NCBI GenBank assembly: GCA_050697155.1 | Contig: JBOGZD010000108.1 | Span: forward strand, 1 to 9,602 | Source: JBOGZD01 sp050697155 | GTDB lineage: Bacteria > Actinomycetota > Thermoleophilia > Solirubrobacterales > 70-9 | Reading direction: 5' to 3' | DNA length: 9,602 nucleotides | Shown here: piece by piece, positions 1 through 6,011 of the stretch | Position numbering within the stretch: the first letter of the stretch is position 1 | Layout of the letters: every line of letters starts with the position of its first letter | Translations under genes and position numbers: made by a program | The notes under the pieces: model-generated | The model's input: only the letters and a program-made list of their open reading frames with translations | Database searches by the model: none | What the model was told of the DNA's origin: nothing

Positions 1-892
1 CTCGCAGCCGCATCTGGCAGCCCGGGCAGAAGTAGGTCGAGCGCCCCGACACCACCACCCGACGGATCGTCTCCCCGCAGCGCGGGCACGCCTCACCCTC
101 GCGGGTGTGGACGAGGAACTCGTCCTGCATCGAGCCGCGCTCGCCGCGCAGGTCGCGGTAGTCGTCGATCGACGAGCCGCGCATCTCCAGTGCCAGCTCG
201 AGCGCCCCGACGATCCCCTCGCGAAGCGCCTCGCAGTGCTCGTGCTTCATCGACCCCGCGGGCGAGAGCGGGTGCAGGCGGGCGCGCCAGAGCGCCTCGT
301 CGGCGTAGATGTTCCCGATCCCGGCGATCCCGGCCTGGTTGAGCAGAAACGACTTCAGCGGCGCGCGCCGCCCCGCCGCCAGGGTGCACAGCCCCTCGGC
401 GGTGAGCTCATCCGACAGCGGCTCGAATCCGAGCCGGGCGGCGAAGTAGGCCTCGATCTCGCCCTCGCCGAGGACGACCGCGTGACCGAAGCGGCGCGCG
501 TCGATGAACAGCAGCTCGGCGCCGTCGTCGAGGAGAATCCGCGAACGCAGGTAGCGCACGTCGGCGCTGCCCTCATACAGGCGCGGCCCGCCGAGGCGCT
601 CGGTCTCCATCAGGTCGGCGACCGAGTCCGACTGAGGCGGACGCAGCAGCAGGTTGCCGGTCATCCGCAGGTGCATGACCAGCGCGGCGCCGTCATCGAG
701 GCGCACGATCAGGTACTTGCCGCGCCGCTCGACCGCCTCGATCCGCCGGCCGGCAAGGGCGGCCTCGACCTCGGGCGGAGCCACCGGCCGCGTCCAGCGC
801 TCGTCGAGCACCTCGGCCCGCTCGATCGTCCGCCCGACGACCGCGGGCTCGAGCTGGCGGCGGACGGTCTCCACCTCGGGCAGCTCGGGCAT
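1..892 (-). CDS. mutM: Formamidopyrimidine-DNA glycosylase (Fpg/MutM), 3' end outside window
   Basis: Bifunctional base-excision-repair enzyme that removes oxidised purines such as 8-oxoguanine and nicks the abasic site. Seen directly: the protein starts MPELPEVETVRR, the Fpg N-terminus in which Pro2 is the Schiff-base nucleophile and Glu3 the catalytic acid. Lys59 lies in RRGKYLIV and matches the conserved DNA-contacting lysine. The helix-two-turn-helix signature NQAGIAGIGNIYADEA has its Asn at about residue 194. A CPRC-x16-CPGC zinc finger uses Cys269, 272, 289 and 292. At least 297 residues are open and no stop is reached before the left edge. The family normally ends a few residues after the last zinc Cys, so very little is missing. 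The ATG at 890-892 is fixed by the invariant N-terminus; the ribosome site is weak (AGGG close to the ATG). It lies 29 nt downstream of xerD and is probably co-transcribed with it. The zinc finger and intact catalytic residues favour Fpg over Nei. Confidence 0.96.
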   Translation of the reverse strand, partial: MPELPEVETVRRQLEPAVVGRTIERAEVLDERWTRPVAPPEVEAALAGRRIEAVERRGKYLIVRLDDGAALVMHLRMTGNLLLRPPQSDSVADLMETERLGGPRLYEGSADVRYLRSRILLDDGAELLFIDARRFGHAVVLGEGEIEAYFAARLGFEPLSDELTAEGLCTLAAGRRAPLKSFLLNQAGIAGIGNIYADEALWRARLHPLSPAGSMKHEHCEALREGIVGALELALEMRGSSIDDYRDLRGERGSMQDEFLVHTREGEACPRCGETIRRVVVSGRSTYFCPGCQMRLR

Positions 893-921
893 GCCCTGAT
901 TGTGGCGGAGCCCGTCGCGCG

Positions 922-1896
922 CTACGCGTTGGCGCGCGGGTGGGCCTTGAAATAGACCTCCTTGATTCGCTCCCGCGAAAGGTGCGTGTAGAGCTGGGTC
1001 GTCGAGACGTCGGCGTGGCCGAGCATCTCCTGGACCGAGCGCAGGTCACAGCCGCCCGACAGCAGGTGGGTGGCGAAGCTGTGGCGCAGCGTGTGCGGGC
1101 TCATCTTGCCGTCGAGCCCGACCGCCTTGGCGTGGCGTTGGATGATCTTGTAGAGGCCCTGCCGGGTCAGCGCCCCGCCGCGGAAGTTGACGAACAGCCG
1201 CCGCTCGGCCCGCTCGCCGACCAGCTCCGGCCGCCCGCTGCGCAGGTAGCGGGTCAGCGCCGCGGCGGCCTCGCGCCCGATCGGCACGATGCGCTCCTTC
1301 GACCCCTTGCCGTGCGGGCGGACGAACCCCCGCCGAAGGTCGGCGTCGCCGACGTCGAGGCCGATCGCCTCCGAGGCACGCAGCCCGCACCCGTACATCA
1401 CCTCGAGCAGCGCCCGATCGCGCACGGCGATCGGATCCATGCCGCGCGCGCTCTCGAGCAGCTTGGTCACCTCCGCGTGGCTGAGCACGTGCGGCAGCTT
1501 GCGCGCCTTCTGCGGCGGGGTCAGCAGCGCGGTCGGGTCGTCGGCGACCAGCTCCTCGCGGCGCAGGTGGCGGTAGAAGGAGCGCAGGCACGCGGTCTTG
1601 CGACTGATCGTCGCGGGCGAGCACGGCGGCCGCCCACCGTCCCCGTTCTCGTCGGGGACCGAGCCGGTGGCAAGGTCGGCGAGGAAGTCGGCGACGTCGG
1701 CGCGCTCGACCTCGGTCGCGCTGCGCGAACGTCCGGTGAGGAAGGCGCCGAACTGGAGCAGGTCGGTGCGGTAGGCGTCGAGCGTGTTGCGCGCCAGCCC
1801 GCGCTCGAACTCCAGGTAGGCCAGGAAGTCGAGCACCAGCGCCTCGAACCGCGCGTCGGCGCGGCGCTCGGCAGGCTTCTCGACGGCGACGGCCAC
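922..1896 (-). CDS. xerD: Tyrosine recombinase XerD
   Basis: Site-specific tyrosine recombinase that, with XerC, resolves chromosome dimers at dif. The 324-residue protein has the usual two parts. The N-terminal SAM-like DNA-binding domain spans about 18-125 (FLAYLEFERGLARNTLDAYR). The catalytic domain spans about 135-315 and has the full active site: Arg173 (GCGLRASE), Lys197 (GKGSKER), His268 and Arg271 (PHTLRHSFATHLL), His294 (LGHADVSTT) and Tyr303 (QLYTHLS). A Gly/Asp-rich stretch at about 77-94 looks like a short insertion compared with E. coli XerD. The start is GTG (1894-1896), backed by GGGAGA at 1907-1912 with 10 nt of spacing. It follows the Nudix gene by 48 nt and precedes mutM by 29 nt. 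XerD rather than XerC is favoured by the Nudix/pyrG neighbourhood, where actinobacterial xerD is usually found; sequence alone cannot fully separate the two. Confidence 0.94.
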   Translation of the reverse strand: MAVAVEKPAERRADARFEALVLDFLAYLEFERGLARNTLDAYRTDLLQFGAFLTGRSRSATEVERADVADFLADLATGSVPDENGDGGRPPCSPATISRKTACLRSFYRHLRREELVADDPTALLTPPQKARKLPHVLSHAEVTKLLESARGMDPIAVRDRALLEVMYGCGLRASEAIGLDVGDADLRRGFVRPHGKGSKERIVPIGREAAAALTRYLRSGRPELVGERAERRLFVNFRGGALTRQGLYKIIQRHAKAVGLDGKMSPHTLRHSFATHLLSGGCDLRSVQEMLGHADVSTTQLYTHLSRERIKEVYFKAHPRANA

Positions 1897-1944
1897 GGCC
1901 GGGGTTTCTCCCGCGCTCGTGCGACCCCTGCCGGTGCAACGGGG

Positions 1945-2463
1945 CTACCGCATCAGCTGGCGAAAGAGCAGCATCCCGATCAGCGACTTCGCGTCATCGC
2001 ACTCCTCGATCGCGCGGTCGAGCTCGTCGAGCGGCCAGGGCGCCACCTCGATCCGCTCCGCCGGATCGGGGCGGTGCTCGACCCAGCGCAGCCCGGTCGC
2101 CAGGTAGACGATCACCTGCTCCTCGAGGATCCCGGGACTGGTGTAGAAGCGCTTCAGCTCCTCCCAGCTCTCGGCGGCGAGGCCGACCTCCTCGGCGAGC
2201 TCCCGCTGCGCGCACTCCAGCGGGCCCTCGCCGGGCACGTCGAGCTTTCCGGCGGGAAGCTCGAGCGTCACCTCCTCGCCGACCGCCTCGCGCGGCTGGC
2301 GGACCAGGTAGATGTGCACGTCGTCGTGGGCGATCACGGCGACCGCTCCCGGATGGCTGACCACCTGGCGCTCGGCCTCGGTGCCGTCGTCGTGGCGGAA
2401 CCGGTCCATCCTCACCGAGGCGATCGGCCCCTCGTAGACGGTCCGCGACCCAATCCGCTCCAC
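1945..2463 (-). CDS. Nudix hydrolase, ADP-ribose pyrophosphatase type
   Basis: Predicted Mg-dependent hydrolase of nucleoside diphosphate derivatives, most likely ADP-ribose to AMP plus ribose 5-phosphate (NudF/ADPRase group). The 172-residue protein has an N-terminal beta domain (SRTVYEGPIASVRMDRFR) and the Nudix box at about residues 72-95, with Gly72, Glu79, Arg87-Glu88, Glu91-Glu92 and Gly94. The preceding LELPAGKL and the later YTSPGILEEQVIVYLA are typical of ADPRases. The box has six rather than five residues between Gly72 and Glu79, a variant I associate with actinobacterial members. The start chosen is GTG at 2461-2463, two bases after the DUF3866 stop, because GGAGGG at 2473-2478 sits 9 nt upstream. 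A longer reading to 3168 in this frame is only the shadow of the upstream gene. The M. tuberculosis homologue also sits between pyrG and xerD. Confidence 0.9.
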   Translation of the reverse strand: MERIGSRTVYEGPIASVRMDRFRHDDGTEAERQVVSHPGAVAVIAHDDVHIYLVRQPREAVGEEVTLELPAGKLDVPGEGPLECAQRELAEEVGLAAESWEELKRFYTSPGILEEQVIVYLATGLRWVEHRPDPAERIEVAPWPLDELDRAIEECDDAKSLIGMLLFRQLMR

Positions 2464-2465
2464 GA

Positions 2466-3554
2466 TCAGCCGCCCTCCGCCGCCGCTGCGAGCGCTCCGC
2501 CGGCCGCCAGCGGCGCGGCGAAGAACAGCGGGTCCTGGTCGATCGAGCGGCCCATCGTCCGCGAGGGCAGGTCGGTGGCGGTGTAGCCGTCGAGGTCGAT
2601 CCGCTCGACCGCGATGTCGTGGCGCCCGCGGCAGATCTCGATCAGGTCGTCGAGCGCCGCCTGCGCCGAGCCTCCCTCGGGCGCCTCGACGTCGAGCAGT
2701 GGCCAGCCCTCGAGCTCCGCCTCGGGCACCGGCACCCTCACCGCGCCGAGCAGCAACTCGAGCACGGCGGCGCTGTGATGGCTGAGGCCACGGTGGCGCG
2801 GGCGGGGATCGGAACTCGAAAGGCGCGGAGATAGCAGCGTCGGCAGGCCGAGCGCGAGCGCGGCGTGGGCGGCATCGAGCGCCGCCATCCCGCCGTGGCC
2901 GAAGCGCGACGTTGATCCGAGGATCCCGGGGCCGGGGCCGACGATCGCCGCCTCCCAGCCCAGCCGCCGGGCCGCGGCATCGAGAGCGCCGGGGATGCTG
3001 ATCGCCTCCAGCTCGCCGCCGTAGGCCGGGGCCGCGGTGACATGCCCGGCGAGCAGGCCCCGCTCGCGCAGCTCGGGGACGTCTCGTGAGAGCCCCCCGG
3101 GGAGCGCGCCGCCGCCGCCCTGGACGAAGCCGACCCGCAGCCCGGGTCGCGCCAGCGCCGCCGCCCATGCCGCCGGCGCCAGGTGCCCGTGGACGGGGAT
3201 CACCAGCGACGGCAGGGTGAGCGGCTCGGGGGCGTCCTCCCGCGCGCCGCCCTCAGCCGGGACCGGGACCTCGACCGGCTCGACCGGGTGCTGGAGCGAG
3301 GTGTAGTTGAGCTTGATCACGTGCTTTTCGGCGGCGCCGGGCGCCGCCAGGCCGCGCGAGAGATTGACGTGGACGACGTCGAACCCGCCCGAGCCAAGCC
3401 CCATGTCCTGCGCCTCGGTGTTGACGATCACTTCGTCGCCGGCGGCGACCTCACCGACCATGCCGCCGTCTGCCCACGCCCGGCGCTCCTCCCCCTCCAC
3501 CGAGACCGTCAGCGGATCGACCGCCACCACCGTGCCGCGCCGCAGCTTCAGCAT
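2466..3554 (-). CDS. DUF3866 family protein, function unknown
   Basis: Recognised as DUF3866 by its blocks in order. These are the N-terminal LRRGTVVAVDP; MGLGSGGFDVVHVNLSRGL near residues 51-69; VIKLNYTSLQHPVEP at 79-93; VHGHLAPAAWA at 121-131; VGPGPGILGSTSRFGHGGM at 205-223; and RHRGLSHHSAAVLELLLG at 253-270. The last block carries a cluster of conserved histidines. The protein has 362 residues, no signal peptide and no clear membrane segment, so it is probably cytosolic. It is coupled to its neighbours: its start overlaps the M20 peptidase stop (ATGATG over TGA), and the Nudix start comes 2 nt after its stop. Two in-frame ATGs exist (3557 and 3554). GGGAGGG at 3558-3564 abuts the first, so the second is preferred, with about 4 nt from the GGAGG core. 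No biochemical role is established to my knowledge. Coupling to a peptidase and a Nudix enzyme hints at a metabolic or clean-up role, but that is inference. Confidence 0.88.
   Translation of the reverse strand: MLKLRRGTVVAVDPLTVSVEGEERRAWADGGMVGEVAAGDEVIVNTEAQDMGLGSGGFDVVHVNLSRGLAAPGAAEKHVIKLNYTSLQHPVEPVEVPVPAEGGAREDAPEPLTLPSLVIPVHGHLAPAAWAAALARPGLRVGFVQGGGGALPGGLSRDVPELRERGLLAGHVTAAPAYGGELEAISIPGALDAAARRLGWEAAIVGPGPGILGSTSRFGHGGMAALDAAHAALALGLPTLLSPRLSSSDPRPRHRGLSHHSAAVLELLLGAVRVPVPEAELEGWPLLDVEAPEGGSAQAALDDLIEICRGRHDIAVERIDLDGYTATDLPSRTMGRSIDQDPLFFAAPLAAGGALAAAAEGG
2473..2478 (-). promoter_or_regulatory. Ribosome binding site fixing the Nudix start
   Basis: GGAGGG on the minus strand lies inside the last codons of DUF3866 and 9 nt before the GTG at 2463. 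It supports that GTG over the CTG at 2469 or any upstream start, and indicates re-initiation-type coupling. Confidence 0.7.
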
Positions 3555-4675
3555 CATCCCTCCCGCGCCGCGAGCTCGGCGATCGCCTCGCAGACGTCGA
3601 GCATCTCGACCAGCCGCTGGGCGGCGACGCTTTCCTGGGCGGTGTGGTTGGCCTCGGTGCCGTTGGCGAGCAGGACGCATTCGAAGCCGCGCGCGATCAG
3701 CGCGTTGGCGTCGCTGCCGCCGCCGGTGGCGATCTCGGTCGGCTCATGCCCGCAGCGCTCCAGCGCCTCGCGGGCGATCCGCACCGGCGCCGCGCTCGAC
3801 GACAGCCGGTAGGCGCGAAAGATCTCGGTCAGGTCGATGTCCACGTCGCACCGGTGCTCGCTCGCGGCCCACGTGCAGGCGTCGACCATCGCCGAAATCG
3901 CGTTCGCCGCGCGCGCGTCGTCGAGCGAGCGCGCCTCGCAGTCGATCAGGCAGCGTCCGGCGACCACGTTGGTCGCCGTCCCGCCTGAGATCACGCCGAC
4001 GTTCGCCGTCGTGTCGGGGTCGAGCCGGCCGAGCTGCATCACCTCGATCGCCGCCGCCGCGGCCTCGATCGCCGAGTGGCCCTCCTCGGGCCTGATGCCC
4101 GCATGCGCCTCGGAGCCCTCGAACTCGGCGAGCAGGCGCTGGTAGGTGGGTGCGGCGGTGATCACCTCGCCGATCGGGCTCGCGTGGTCGAGCACGAACC
4201 CGAACGATGACCGAAGCGCGCCCGTCTCCAACTCCTTGGCGCCCCGCAGCCCGTCCTCCTCGGCGACGGTGAACACGAGCTCGAGCCCGGCCGCCGCCGG
4301 ACTGGCGACATGACGCGCCGCGAGCTCGATCAGGACCGCGACCGCCGCCTTGTCGTCGGCGCCGAGGATCGTCTCGCCGCGGCTGCGAAAGACGCCGTCG
4401 GCGTGCTCGACCTCGATCGGAGCGTCGTGCGGCACCGTGTCGAGATGCGCGCAGAGCATCGCCCACGCGTCTCCGGCCCCCGGGACCCGCGCGATCAGGT
4501 TGCCGGCTCCGGCGCGCGCCGGCCCAGCGGCCCCGTCCTCGCTCACCTCGACCCCCAGCTCGCGCAGCTCGGCGAGCACCGCGTCGGCGACCTCGCGCTC
4601 GGAGCCGGTCGGGCTCGCGATCTCGCAGAGGCGGGCGAACCGGTCGAAGAGCTGCTCGCTGCCCACGGAGCGCAC
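3554..4675 (-). CDS. M20 family metallopeptidase, peptidase T-like
   Basis: Predicted cytosolic dinuclear-zinc aminopeptidase (M20; PepT-like or tripeptidase-like). All metal and catalytic positions are visible in 373 residues: His77 and Asp79 in MLCAHLDTVP, bridging Asp107 in LGADDKA, catalytic Glu139 with Glu140 in FTVAEEDG, Asp163 in LDHAS, and the final ligand His344 in GTEANHTAQE. The lid/dimerisation domain (about 178-290) keeps His191 in EAHAG and Asn236 in GGTATNVV. GGGSDANAL at 318-326 is also typical. The start is uncertain. GTG at 4675 has an in-frame TAG two codons upstream and no ribosome site; GTG at 4666 would give 370 residues and may suit a leaderless or short-leader mRNA. 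It is the first gene of the block M20, DUF3866, Nudix, xerD, mutM. Substrate specificity cannot be read from sequence; carboxypeptidase or desuccinylase activity is less likely given the PepT-like features. Confidence 0.9.
   Translation of the reverse strand: MRSVGSEQLFDRFARLCEIASPTGSEREVADAVLAELRELGVEVSEDGAAGPARAGAGNLIARVPGAGDAWAMLCAHLDTVPHDAPIEVEHADGVFRSRGETILGADDKAAVAVLIELAARHVASPAAAGLELVFTVAEEDGLRGAKELETGALRSSFGFVLDHASPIGEVITAAPTYQRLLAEFEGSEAHAGIRPEEGHSAIEAAAAAIEVMQLGRLDPDTTANVGVISGGTATNVVAGRCLIDCEARSLDDARAANAISAMVDACTWAASEHRCDVDIDLTEIFRAYRLSSSAAPVRIAREALERCGHEPTEIATGGGSDANALIARGFECVLLANGTEANHTAQESVAAQRLVEMLDVCEAIAELAAREG
3558..3564 (-). promoter_or_regulatory. Ribosome binding site of the DUF3866 gene
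   Basis: GGGAGGG on the minus strand is embedded in the last codons of the M20 gene and directly abuts the first of two tandem ATGs. The spacing favours initiation at the second ATG (3554). The start/stop overlap indicates translational coupling with the M20 gene. Confidence 0.65.
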
Positions 4676-4705
4676 AGGCTATGCGGGGCCGGGCGAATGT
4701 GCCGA
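4676..4705 (-). promoter_or_regulatory. Possible promoter of the M20-DUF3866-Nudix-xerD-mutM unit
   Basis: On the minus strand TAGCCT (4681-4676) fits the actinobacterial TANNNT -10 pattern and is preceded, after 18 nt, by TCGGCA (4705-4700), a 4/6 match to TTGACA. Transcription would begin near 4669-4666, giving an mRNA with almost no leader at the GTG at 4666, which agrees with the lack of a Shine-Dalgarno site. The -35 match is weak and other sites in the intergenic region remain possible. Confidence 0.35.
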
Positions 4706-4752
4706 AATAGATGCCGGCGCGGCCGGCCCGCTGCTAGGCTCGCGACCGCATA

Positions 4753-4776
4753 GCGCGCCCAGGGGGTTGGGCGCGC
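4753..4776. repeat. Perfect 9-bp inverted repeat (hairpin)
   Basis: The arm GCGCGCCCA (4753-4761) is perfectly complemented by TGGGCGCGC (4768-4776) around a 6-nt G-rich loop. It is not followed by a T-run on either strand, so it is not a classical intrinsic terminator. It lies 78 bp from the M20 start and directly before the Lys-rich remnant. A competing stem, GGTTG (4765-4769) with CAACC (4783-4787), could form instead on the + strand. Role unknown. Confidence 0.6.
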
Positions 4777-5030
4777 AGTCCTCAACCACTCAGGGCAACC
4801 ACTACAGCCGAGTCGCGCTTCGGGCCAAGAAGAAGAAGGTCGCGAAGGGCACCTATGCGGTCCCGCCGCAGGCGGTCGGCCAGGCTCAGCTGAAGCTGAA
4901 CAAGAAGGGCAAGCGCCTGTTCAAGCAGAAGAGCAAGGCAAAGGGCAAGCTGACGATCACCAACACGGTCAACGGCGCGTCCACGACGACCAAGCTCAAG
5001 CTGAAGAAGCAGAAGCGCGGACGCGGTTAG
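4767..5030 (+). pseudogene. 3' remnant of a Lys-rich secreted/surface-type protein
   Basis: This + strand frame reads as the C-terminal domain of the Lys-rich beta-type repeats found in large secreted proteins of Solirubrobacterales: VALRAKKKKVAKGTYAVPP, then AQLKLNKKGKRLFKQKSKAK, then KLTITNTVNGASTTTKLKLK, ending in TAG at 5028-5030. Between the M20 gene and the stop there is no in-frame ATG or GTG. The only candidate is a TTG at 4767 inside the hairpin loop, with no spaced ribosome site, and there is no signal peptide. The frame stays open further upstream only where it runs antisense to the M20 gene. A strong intrinsic terminator follows 53 nt after the stop, as expected for the genuine 3' end of a + strand gene. 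The simplest reading is a gene whose 5' part was lost when the flanking segment was rearranged. A short translated ORF from TTG is the alternative. The left boundary given is the earliest plausible one. Confidence 0.6.
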
Positions 5031-5083
5031 ACAACCGGCTGCCGGGGCGACGACTCTGACGTCCGTCGCCTCCGGCTCGGCCG

Positions 5084-5130
5084 GCGCCCCGGGCGGAGAT
5101 CCCTCCGGCCGGGGCGCTCTGTCGTTGTTT
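5084..5130 (+). terminator. Intrinsic terminator after the Lys-rich remnant, probably bidirectional
   Basis: A 15-position stem (5084-5098 with 5103-5117) has 14 pairs and one G-G mismatch around an ATCC loop, followed on the + strand by a T-rich tail TCTGTCGTTGTTT (5118-5130). It closes + strand transcription from the remnant at 4767-5030. It also lies 24 nt beyond the stop of the minus-strand methyltransferase. On that strand the downstream sequence is not T-rich, so termination there would depend on the stem alone. Confidence 0.75.
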
Positions 5131-5141
5131 CGCGGACGGCC

Positions 5142-5981
5142 CTACCTGGCGAGGACCACGTGGGTGAGGCCGTTGATCCCGGCGTCGTCGCCGCCGAGCA
5201 GCGGTTCGACGCGCTCTGCCACGGTCGTCCGGACGCGGTCCTGTTCCTCGCCCGGGAGGCCGTTCACCACCTCGGCGATCGGGGCCGCGAGCTTCAGCGT
5301 CTTCTCCCAGTGCTCGGCCGTGTCCGGGTAGCCCCACGTGACCGGCAGCTGCTCGATGCTCGGCTCGTCGAAGCCGGCGCCCGTGACCAGCTCGCGGATG
5401 CGGTTCGGGTCGCCCATGCCGAAGATCCCCGGCGCGCCGGGCTCGGGAGGGTCCATGTGTCCGAGTTCGACCAGCACCAGCCCCGGAAGGAACGCCCACA
5501 GGTTCTTGTCCGGTGTCGCCCAGACGGCGAACGAGGCCCGGCCTCCTTCGCGGAGCACGCGGCGAGTCTCCGCCAGCGCCGCGGCGGGATCGGCCATCAG
5601 CATGTAGCCAAAGCGACAGACGACCCCATCGACGCTCGAGTCGTCGAGATCCATCCGCTCGGCGTCCAGCACCCGGTATTCGACGTTCTCGAGCCCGAGC
5701 TCCTCCCCCCGGCGGCGCGCGACCTCGACCATCCCCGGCGCGAAGTCCGTGGAGATCACCCGTCCGTGCTCGCCGACACGCTCGGCGACCGCGAAGCCGG
5801 TCTGGCCCGTTCCGGCGGCCAGCTCCAGGATCGTCTCGCCCGGCTGAGGATCGAGGCTCTCGATCAGCGCGTCGGAGACCGGCCGCGTCTTCGACCACAG
5901 GAACTCGCGCTCCTCGTCCCAGTTCCCGGCGAACCGGTCCCAGGACGCGAGCGATTCCTGCCGGTACTGCTCGACGTCCAC
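5142..5981 (-). CDS. Class I SAM-dependent methyltransferase
   Basis: Small-molecule methyltransferase of the UbiE / Methyltransf_11-25 type, 279 residues, probably cytosolic. SAM motif I is ILELAAGTGQTGF (51-63). The acidic ribose-binding Asp79 is in VISTDFAPGMVEVAR, motif II includes LDAERM (105-110), and a following strand and helix (VLREGGRASFAVWA, 142-155) complete the Rossmann fold. The C-terminal 120 residues (WAFLPGLVLVELGHMDPP onwards) probably form the acceptor-substrate cap. It has only one visible Cys (Cys122), so the three-cysteine arsenite methyltransferase is excluded. The substrate is not identifiable. The start is GTG (5979-5981). There is no Shine-Dalgarno; instead a TAGGCT box ends exactly 6 nt before the GTG, predicting a leaderless mRNA. 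It diverges from the DUF2182 gene with only 30 bp between them, so shared regulation is likely. Confidence 0.9.
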   Translation of the reverse strand: MDVEQYRQESLASWDRFAGNWDEEREFLWSKTRPVSDALIESLDPQPGETILELAAGTGQTGFAVAERVGEHGRVISTDFAPGMVEVARRRGEELGLENVEYRVLDAERMDLDDSSVDGVVCRFGYMLMADPAAALAETRRVLREGGRASFAVWATPDKNLWAFLPGLVLVELGHMDPPEPGAPGIFGMGDPNRIRELVTGAGFDEPSIEQLPVTWGYPDTAEHWEKTLKLAAPIAEVVNGLPGEEQDRVRTTVAERVEPLLGGDDAGINGLTHVVLAR

Positions 5982-5999
5982 GAGGGCAGCCTATAGGCT
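5971..5999 (+). promoter_or_regulatory. Promoter for the DUF2182 gene
   Basis: TCGACG (5971-5976) and TAGGCT (5994-5999) are separated by 17 bp, a good fit to a housekeeping sigma -35/-10 pair. Predicted transcription start is about 6006, only 6 nt before the ATG at 6012, so the leader is too short for a normal ribosome site. The -35 box lies inside the first codons of the divergent methyltransferase. Prediction from sequence only. Confidence 0.5.
5988..5999. promoter_or_regulatory. 12-bp palindrome giving back-to-back -10 boxes
   Basis: AGCCTATAGGCT is a perfect palindrome, so TAGGCT is read on both strands. On the minus strand the box (5993-5988) ends 6 nt before the methyltransferase GTG, placing +1 on the G of the start codon. 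On the + strand it serves the DUF2182 gene. Two polymerases could hardly occupy these overlapping boxes together, and a dimeric regulator bound here would cover both. No clear -35 is seen for the minus direction. Confidence 0.55.
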
Positions 6000-6011
6000 C
6001 GTCGCGAGCAC

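Noticed and set aside
107..955. + strand open frame of 282 codons opposite mutM
   Set aside because: No recognisable domain; the minus strand encodes Fpg with intact catalytic and zinc-finger residues.
922..1896. XerD-type recombinase as a phage or island integrase
   Set aside because: Length, motifs and the Nudix/pyrG/mutM setting match the housekeeping chromosome-dimer recombinase; no attachment site or phage gene is nearby.
940..2586. Long + strand open frame of 548 codons antisense to xerD and the Nudix gene
   Set aside because: Composition is the His/Arg/Ala/Leu-rich pattern of an antisense shadow in GC-rich DNA. The opposite strand encodes two proteins with complete active-site motifs.
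1945..3168. 407-codon minus-strand reading ending with the Nudix protein, as a fusion
   Set aside because: The N-terminal part is out-of-frame DUF3866 sequence; a strong ribosome site and GTG at 2463 define a normal-length Nudix enzyme.
4350..4766. Upstream extension of the Lys-rich frame to an ATG at 4350
   Set aside because: That part is antisense to the M20 gene and has shadow-like composition; homology-like sequence begins only near 4800.
4753..4776. Hairpin as an intrinsic terminator or as part of a tRNA/attachment site
   Set aside because: No T-run follows on either strand, and no tRNA cloverleaf or integrase-linked direct repeat could be built around it.
5142..5981. Arsenite methyltransferase (ArsM) as identity of the methyltransferase, which would fit a metal-resistance theme
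   Set aside because: ArsM needs three conserved cysteines; only Cys122 is seen, and no other ars gene is present.
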